DNA from: Glomus cerebriforme | Lineage: Eukaryota; Glomeromycota; Glomeromycetes; Glomerales; Glomeraceae | NCBI GenBank assembly: GCA_003550305.1 | Contig: QKYT01000076.1 | Span: 232,976-296,975 of the forward strand | DNA length: 64,000 bases | Reading direction: 5' to 3' | Shown here: positions 56,933-64,000 of the stretch, piece after piece | Layout: every line of letters starts with the position of its first letter | How positions within the stretch are numbered: the stretch's first letter is position 1 | Notes under the pieces: generated by a model | Seen by the model: the letters and a program-made list of their open reading frames with translations, nothing else | What the model was told of the DNA's origin: nothing | Databases searched by the model: none | Made by a program: the position numbers and the translations under genes

Positions 56933-57159
56933 TGAAAGTGTATTATGTTACTAGTAACCTAAAAAACTAATTAAAAAATTAAAATATCATATGACAGCAG
57001 TATAGTAATTTTCTCTGTTAGTTTAGCTGGGGCCAGCCTCTTTATAAAATAAAATTTTTTCGCTCATTGCATGATTTGTATATGCTATTAGTAAAAATTT
57101 CCCAATAAATTAATAAAATTTTCTACAGAGTAATCAACAAAATATGCTGATAATCTTGG

Positions 57160-57980
57160 TAAATCGCAATGTGACCATCAAAAATGCGCAGAATATATTC
57201 GGAAAAATTCTTGCCGATAGAATAGGGGCTGTGCGACGTGCGAATATTCTGAAGACCTTTCTTCATGCCTTCCTTCTCTAGACTATTTTTGATTTTCTCC
57301 TCAAGCTCCTATGAAACATCTCCTATATTTAACCTGCAAGCATATTGTACATTTCGAATGCATTAATAATCTGCGAAAGCTGTGCCCTATTTGCCCGTTA
57401 ACTAATATGGAAATTGATAATTTGGAAACTCCAACAGAGTAGAGTTCAAGTACTGCGCAGAAAAAACGTTCTAGGGAATCGGGTGCATTAACCAAAAAAC
57501 TGTCTAACAAGAAGGTGAAAAAAACTGGTAGGAAGAAGGTATCATCTATGTTAAAAAAACTTATCAAAGAATTATTAACTGATATACCTGTTCCCACTAT
57601 TGGAGAGAACTTAAAAGAAGCAAATGAAAGCGTAATCAGTATTTTTTTGCAACTCTGATAAGATTGATAATGCTAAAACTAAAAATAAAGGTATATCTCA
57701 AGGTTTTATTTTCAGCTATTTTGATTTTGGGAAGCTATATTTAAATGATACAAAGAATTAAAACTTGAACAATGTAAGGATGGATCTCAAGCATTAGGTT
57801 AGAAAAGCGATTCCTGAGGCAAAATATTCTGATGAAGCTTTGTGAAAAAGGATGAAAAAATCTGAAAAGGTTTATAAGCTTTTTAATAGTATAGGTAAAG
57901 AAAAAATAGCATGGATGAAATCCACCCCTTCAGGTTTCATCTTAAATCTAATTAAGGATGAAAAGGATTATGTAATATTC
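57160..57980 (+). pseudogene. Decayed gene with CPICP motif and KR-rich linker
   Basis: Plus-strand pieces in shifting frames: LRKLCPICPLTNMEIDNLE, KKRSRESGALTKK, KKLIKELLTDIPVPTIGENL, GFIFSYFDFGKLY and LKLEQCKDGSQALG, with stops between. The order looks like one gene in decay. A lysine/arginine-rich linker suggests a nuclear protein. I cannot name the family with confidence. Confidence 0.45.
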
Positions 57981-58896
57981 AAAATCTTAAAAAAGAAAGT
58001 TCAATAGTGTACTGTACTGTTTCTTCTGCACAATTTTAACAAGCTCAGACACTGTATCCAGACTCTGCTATCAGAAAAAAATAGTATTTTTTTCATGTGC
58101 ATTTTAAATATATATTAATAAAGCATTTCCTATATTAGGTTTTATTTTAAAGTGTGTTCTAGTGATCACTACCAAATGTAATATAATGTACTTTTACTGA
58201 ACATCACAGAAAATAATTTGCTACTTCCAATAAGATTTTGAATAAAAAATCTATGACTAATTTGCTGATTACTGTGCTATGTAATTAATTCATTTTTCTG
58301 CATAATTTTTGACAAGTTTGAATATTGTATCCAGACTTTACTATCAGATATTGGCTGTTTTGGAAGATAAATTTAACCAGATGTTGATTCTGCTTCTGTG
58401 CAATTTTGACAAACTTGGACATTATATCCAGACTCTACAATCAGAAAAAATAGGAGATATAATAATGGTGATTTAGTTATTATGCAAAATCTAATTGGCT
58501 GACCTGTAATTCATCTCATAATTTAAGTTACGAGAAGGTAAAGAAGTAGTTTTTAAAAAAATTTTAGAGAAAAAATAATTAACAAGTAGAAATAGTGGTT
58601 AAGCTTGGATTAGAATAGGTAGAAGAGTATGCAAGGAAGTATTAAGAACTGACTGGAAGCTACCTGAAAGCTAGGATGATATAAATATGTCATGATGAAT
58701 TAACAAATCTGTATAAATTTAAATCTGATATTTCTACCAGTATAAGTTAATAAATAATCACAATAACTTACTAAAATCACTACAGATCAATAATTGCTAT
58801 AATCTATTTATAATCATAAAATTGCTATAAATCATTAAATATGATAGAAATTTATATTAACAGATCAAGGTCTAATAATTGTATTGATATAAAATT
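57981..58896. other. AT-rich gap with internal direct repeats
   Basis: Short stretches around ctgcacaatttt, gacaagctcagac/gacaaacttggac and ccagactctactatcag recur at about 58022-58075, 58300-58350 and 58390-58445. This suggests a local tandem or triplicated repeat. No gene seen. Confidence 0.45.
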
Positions 58897-59405
58897 ATGC
58901 CTAAACCAATTAATAATCATCCTGGATTTAATATAGAATATTTTAGAATATATATTATAAATTACAATTCTTATTATACTAATCAATTCAAAAAAATTCT
59001 TGAGGTGGAAAAATAATATAATAATTTATCTGTCATTAGATCTCATAAAACTCTTCAGCAATGGGCTATTTGTATAAGAGTTGATTTACAAGCATTAATT
59101 ACTAAAGAGAAAAAAGAAAGCTTTTATCATATATTTTGCCATTTTGCATCATTTGAACAAGGTTACCAGTCAAATGATATTCTATATGACTATTATAGAC
59201 CTAGTGTTCTTAAGAGCAGAATGGCTATTTGCTTCGATTGTTAGAAATTGATAAAAATTACTAATGTAGAGCTAAAAAAGACATACTTTAGCAGGTGGTG
59301 TAGATATAGATATCAGTTTAAACCTGAAGATTTGATGAAAAATCATTAGGGTTGCTTATACTTCAAAGATAAGATCAAAGATAAGTCATATTTATTGATA
59401 TTTTA
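58897..59405 (+). pseudogene. Unknown gene with only three internal stops
   Basis: From the ATG at 58897 one frame reads through about 169 codons with internal stops TAA (near 59012), TAG (near 59242) and TAG (near 59348), then a final TAA. The stretches between are coding-like: KPINNHPGFNIEYFR, HKTLQQWAICIRVDLQAL, HIFCHFASFEQGYQSNDI and FSRWCRYRYQFKPEDL. All three internal stops lie one C-to-T change away from a Gln codon, as in FDC-stop-KLIKI. Family not recognised. It could be a decayed transposon or host gene. Confidence 0.5.
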
Positions 59406-59558
59406 ATATTATAAGAAGTTATTGGAAAATATATCTAGTAGAACTATGAATCTTATTTGCAAAAATAATACAGACAAATTATTTATCTCATTTCTGTTCG
59501 TAAAATAAAATAACTTATTACCACCATCTACAAATCACCTCAATCAATCAAAAGACAC

Positions 59559-60079
59559 TTACTGGTCAAAAACTGATCTATCTTACAGATATCTTATAAA
59601 TATCGGGTACCCAAAATGCAGAAAATATGCTATACATCAGGTACCCAATATGTATACTATAGAATTAAAAAATACAATTTATTAATTATCTTACTATCCA
59701 GTGATCATAAAAAGATGAAATATAGCTCATTCGATTCGCCTCACTGAGACGTATCGAATGGTACTAATTTCGCATTTCTAGGTATGATAGATATCGAGAT
59801 ATTGCATTTTTTGTTTATTTTTTATGATTTATTGAATATTTTAGCATCTATCACATCTAGAAATGCGAAATTAGTACCATTCAATACGTCTCAGTGAGGC
59901 GAATCGAATGAGCCTATATTTCATCTTTTTATGATCACTGAATAGCGAGATAATTAATAAATTGTATTTTTAATTCTATAGTATACATATTGGATATCCG
60001 ATATATAGCAGATTTTCTGCATTTTGGGTACCCGATATTTATAAGATATCTGTAAGATAGATCAGTTTTTGACCAGTAA
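59559..60079. mobile_element. 521-bp long-arm inverted repeat (foldback element)
   Basis: Left end TTACTGGTCAAAAACTGATC and right end GATCAGTTTTTGACCAGTAA. The arms match almost throughout (~240 bp each), including TATCGGGTACCCAAAATGC and its inverse. A further matching block carries GAATGGTACTAATTTCGC near 59755 and its inverse near 59880. The loop centre is near 59820. No coding capacity and no clear target duplication. Confidence 0.8.
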
Positions 60080-60796
60080 CTAGTTTAAGATTAAAAAATA
60101 AAACAGTAATCATGATTGTTTAATATTTGACTGATTGGTCAGAAGAAATGTTTTAAGTTCTAAATATAGATTATTTATTAACTTATATATAATTTAGAAA
60201 GCAATTAATATATTTTTTCATAAAATTCAGGAGTTATTCTGCATATACTGATCACTTAGTGAAACTGTTTATCTGTCATACTTATGCAAGTAAAATATTG
60301 GTTAAAGATGCTTTATATGATCTGCCATTTTGGATTAGACCTTCTAATCTATAATGAAGTTTTTTTTTGAAAAGTTTAGAAAGATTAATGAAGCAATCTT
60401 AGTGATTCTTGATTGCAAGATAATATAACTATTAGTTTAAGAATTTTTATGCAATAATTATCCAGTAAGCTTACAGGAATTATAAGAAGAGACCCAAATC
60501 TTTAGTAAAATAAGTTTAGAAAACGATGAAAAGTGATGAGACTCCTGACAGATAGAAATATTTAAGTATTATTTCTTATAATGAGGATTATTATTATATT
60601 AATTCATGATTTATGAGTCAACTGCAAAAAATTCATATACTGTATGATTTTGGTGTAAATTTATATCAATCACTAATGTTTTTTTCTGATATCCAATTTT
60701 ATGTCCTTAAATAATGCCCTTTATATAAATTTATTCAGTATTAACACATTTTAATACATAACATTTATTCCAAAATTTCAAATACAATCATCTTCC
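60080..60796. other. AT-rich gap, no gene seen
   Basis: Short frames with frequent stops and no motif. Confidence 0.4.
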
Positions 60797-61573
60797 TCTA
60801 TAATCACACCCTTTGGAACTACTAAATACTGTGATTATAGTAAGGTGTTCTTATAAAAAGGGTTTTTGCTATATAATCACATATATAATAAATTTTTATA
60901 TTGATGTGATTATATTAAAAAATTTCTTACTAAAAATAACTAAAAATAATATTATAATAAAAAAAATTTTTTTTTAAAAAATCTTAAGTAAAATAGCTAT
61001 AATTTTTATTGTTTAATACAAAAATATTAGTGTGAAAACAAAAAATTTCTAAAAAAAACTTTATTTTCCTTTCTCCTACCCGCTGGCTGCAGCTTTATTA
61101 TATAGTTTTTTAGATTACATAAACATATAATCTTTGTTATACAGTCACGTAAAAAAAAATTACACAAATATAAAACATTTATTTCAATCATATACATGAA
61201 TATGTAATAAAATTACATAACTATAAATAGTTTTATTATGCATCATGTAAAGACATGTAAATTTATTTCAGTCACGTATACAAATATGTAAAAAGAATTA
61301 CAAAGACTTTTTATATGTTTACGTATTATTTTTATTTATACTTCTTAATTAAAGTAAATTAAAGAGTAAATTTTTAATAATTTTATGTTAAATTTGATAA
61401 GTATATAATATTTGAAGTCCTATTGATATGACTATAAAAAGGAAAATTTTTATATGTTAACTATTATATTGGGACTAATAATTGTTATGATAGTGATTAT
61501 AATCGATTTATGACTACAAAGAGGGTATTTTACTATATAAAATTTGGGACTAAAACTGGTATGATTATATAGA
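60797..61573. mobile_element. Candidate TIR element with CTCTATAATCACACC-type ends
   Basis: The left end reads CTCTATAATCACACCC and the right end GGTATGATTATATAGAG, an imperfect inverted pair. Both sides carry subterminal GTGATTATA or ATTATAATC repeats. There is no open frame of note over ~780 bp. It is likely a non-autonomous DNA transposon. The ends are approximate. Confidence 0.42.
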
Positions 61574-63109
61574 GATTGTGCTTAGTGCTTAAAGGCTATT
61601 CTTTTCTAAAAAATTCAGACCAAAAATTTTACGAAACAAAAATACATCTTGGAGGCTTCGTTCACTATGGTAACAACCTTTAAGGTCTTAAGTAAAAATG
61701 CTTCTCTTGTTATTTAATGTTTAATAAAATAGTTTAGGTTGTTTACGTTTTATTATTTTTAAATATACTCATAATTTTCATTTTACAACTCTTGGATAAT
61801 GACCTTTAACGATACCTCTGGAAGTGTCTAGTTTTCTAAGCTATCCAGTTTTACACAAGTTTTATTTCTTTGGAATCAGAAAAGGAAAGTAATAGAAAGT
61901 TTTGTAAGAAAAAGTATGATTTTACTTAATTTTGGGTTTTTGTGGATGAAAGGTTTGAAAAGGGTTTAGAGGGGGAGAACTTTTCTTTGATGTGAAGTTT
62001 GGTGTTTTTTCTTATTTTACTTTAGATTTTTTGCGACTAGATATAGTTGTTTTTTCTAATTTTATTCCTTTATTTTGTTTTGTTTTTTGTTTTTTATTTT
62101 TATTTCTTTGGTGTAGACTTTGGTCATTTTTTGTTGGTATTTTTCATTTTCTTTAGGGGATGGGAGATACTGAAAATAATGATCGTCTAAGGCTGGTTTA
62201 GTGTTACTTGTTATTGATTAGCCCTTAAGGAGTTGTTTATTTAATTTAAGGAGGTGACGTGATGATCATTAGATTCTCTGGTAATGTGTCATAGATGGTT
62301 ACATGATACTGATTAAATATCAAAACAAATGTTTTTAATAAGTTTTCTAGTTGATGTATTTCACAACCGAGATAATGAAGGTATCTCCTGGAGGACATGA
62401 AAGAATACCTGTATGCTAATCAGAAAAATCCTGCTAGTTAACCTCTTTATCAAATTTGTTTTGAGAAATGCAATATCAGCAGATTAATATTTTATTTTAG
62501 TTCTGAGCGGTCTATTAAGACAGGTTATTATGAATTGTTATAAAGTGGTGATGCCTTTAGCCTTATGAATTTTGTTCAGTCCTCGCAGATTTTTCATATG
62601 ATGATGAGTCAGTCCTTTTTTGAAAATGAGGGGTAACGTTCAATAGTTTGATTTTTTATGTAGTGTTTTCTTTGGTTCATTGCATAATATTCAATAAACT
62701 TATTGCGCAAGATAACATCGTTAAATAAAAAAAAATAGAGGTTGTGCTTATACAAGGGGGTTTCTGCAGATCTTTTGCAGTTGATTTACAGGTCACAAAT
62801 TAATGGAGAACTAATAAAATTTAACTGAAAAGTTAATTTTTTAATTCACTATATAAACATACCTTATATAATGCTAAAACTTGAGCAGAAGAAAAATGAA
62901 ATTAATTAGCATACTGATTATAATAAATAACCTTTGAATATGCTAGAATATTATTACAATAAGAAAGTTTTGTTTTTCTTTCTAGTATAAATTGAATAGA
63001 TTGATCTACATATTAAAATAAGTATAAATAGAATTCCAAATATTATCAAGATAATAAAAAAAATCTCATTAGTAGATAGTTTATCAGAAGGAATATATTA
63101 GGACCATAT
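61574..63109. other. AT-rich gap with no supported gene
   Basis: The T/G-rich stretch 61920-62170 and the mixed stretch 62170-62700 show higher GC and may be decayed coding sequence. No frame or motif could be followed. Confidence 0.35.
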
Positions 63110-63408
63110 GTAGGGCTCCGATTAGTTCAGTTCAGTTCAGTATTTGCTAAAACTGATACCGAACTGAAATTATCGGTATCAGTATCGGTAATTTACCGAA
63201 ACATTCAGTTCAGTTTTTGACTAAACTGATAGCGGTCGATAAATACTGAAAACTGAACCAATTTACCAATTTTTTTTGTAAAAACTTGTATTAATTAGAC
63301 CTCCGAACAAGTTTGGGTCAATTGAGTTGNATCAAAGTCAAAAGATCTTTAATTTGTTACAGCACACCTCAATATAACGAAGTTGGCGTCTGAACTAATC
63401 AGTCCTTC
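63110..63408. mobile_element. Candidate MITE with CAGTTCAGTTCAGT subterminal repeats
   Basis: The left end TAGGGCTCCGATTAGTTCAG and right end CTGAACTAATCAGTCCTTC form an imperfect inverted repeat. Tandem and inverted CAGTTCAGT, AACTGATACCGAACTG and ATCGGTATCAG motifs fill the left 150 bp. One ambiguous base at 63330. No target duplication could be fixed. Confidence 0.5.
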
Positions 63409-63790
63409 ATTATAAGAATAATTTTATTGCACAATACCAAATATGTGATCACATTTTATATAAACAGATTTATAAAAATTGTATAATTACTTTATATAAA
63501 TAAATATAAATTGAAATTTAAGCGTTTTTAATTCAAAATTGGAATTAATGTCAATAAAAAACAATTTATAAAATATAAAATTTGTATATATTTTAAAAGT
63601 TTTATTTATTTAAAAAAAATGATTATTATTTAACGTCCTATACTACAGGATGATATTTATAATTGCAAATTACTGGGCATTATTGCCTAGTAGTTAGTAA
63701 GTTATGGTTGCGTCTTTGGGTGTGTCTCGTCATTAAAAAAAGTAAATATACTTAATATAAATCTGAAAAATTAATTTATTCATTTTAATA
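63409..63790. other. AT-rich gap, no gene seen
   Basis: Nothing supportable. Confidence 0.4.
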
Positions 63791-63794
63791 ATTA

Positions 63795-64000
63795 CCTAAT
63801 TGATCCCAGAATCTAGTTCTAAAGGTACAATAATATTTTTCCCCAGTATATGACTACCTCCCCTCTCTTCTTACGCCATTGCGCCAGTCACAAAAATCCT
63901 AAAAGATAATAATTATATTGTTATTAAGTTATATNTATCTCCATATTATTATTTATTATTTACTTACCCCGTAATCTCTAACTAAATTTTTCCATTTCTG
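63795..64000 (-). pseudogene. Partial gene with Myb/SANT-like (trihelix-like) segment
   Basis: Minus strand from the window edge: KWKNLVRDYG, a GTAAGT intron (63967 down to 63899), then DFCDWRNGVRREGR, a TAG, SYTGEKYYCTFRTRFWDQL and stops. The W-N-L-RDY and tryptophan spacing resemble Myb/SANT-like DNA-binding domains expanded in these fungi. The in-frame TAG suggests decay or sequence error. Most of the gene is outside the window. Confidence 0.4.

Noticed and set aside
1..64000. tRNA or rRNA genes
   Set aside because: I saw no cloverleaf with A/B box motifs or rRNA core sequences, though a covariance-model scan would be decisive and I could not run one.

Overview
The window is eukaryotic, AT-rich and full of short GT-AG introns. 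Gene families, intron style and repeat content point to an arbuscular mycorrhizal fungus (Glomeromycotina), most likely Rhizophagus or a close relative. The supporting families are BTB-BACK-TLDc and MATH-BTB proteins, a single-exon F-box gene, SAM-domain and nuclease relics, a Uma2-type nuclease gene and small secreted proteins, next to conserved fungal housekeeping genes. Scattered n bases mark a draft assembly. Exon structures were built by hand from splice signals and reading frame.

Layout. 1-5 kb: the last codons of a BTB-TLDc gene, an unknown six-exon gene with an internal duplication, and an F-box gene. 5-22 kb: repeat-rich, with several foldback/MITE elements and an inverted plus direct segmental duplication. 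The duplication carries three intact LRR/coiled-coil genes, two truncated copies, three relics of an unrecognised neighbour gene (family X) and three copies of a downstream flank. 22-45.6 kb: gene-dense, with two BTB-TLDc genes, two head-to-head TPR paralogues around a small secreted-protein gene, MATH-BTB, SYF2 (splicing), a Clr2-like silencing factor, MTO1 (mitochondrial tRNA modification) and a B-box/DUF2009 protein. 45.6-64 kb: gene-poor, very AT-rich and full of MITEs and decaying genes, except for one intact Uma2-type nuclease gene.

The strongest unexplained structure is at 51.5-53.8 kb. It is a tandem array of about 17 units with a period near 122 bp. Each unit follows the layout of an intron and small exon: GTAAGTTT donor, hairpin, CTAAC branch-point-like loop, T-rich tract, TAG acceptor, then a 28-42 nt exon-like block. 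The array lies in a 3.4 kb segment, bordered by related GTGTTG/CAACAC repeats, that splits a SAM-domain pseudogene. Other leads are a CACTA-like MITE dated by a paralogous empty site, an 8-bp-TSD foldback element built from repeated ATCCCGA units, heptad-repeat length variation among the LRR/coiled-coil paralogues, an 8-nt microexon, and stop codons in pseudogenes that fit C-to-T decay.
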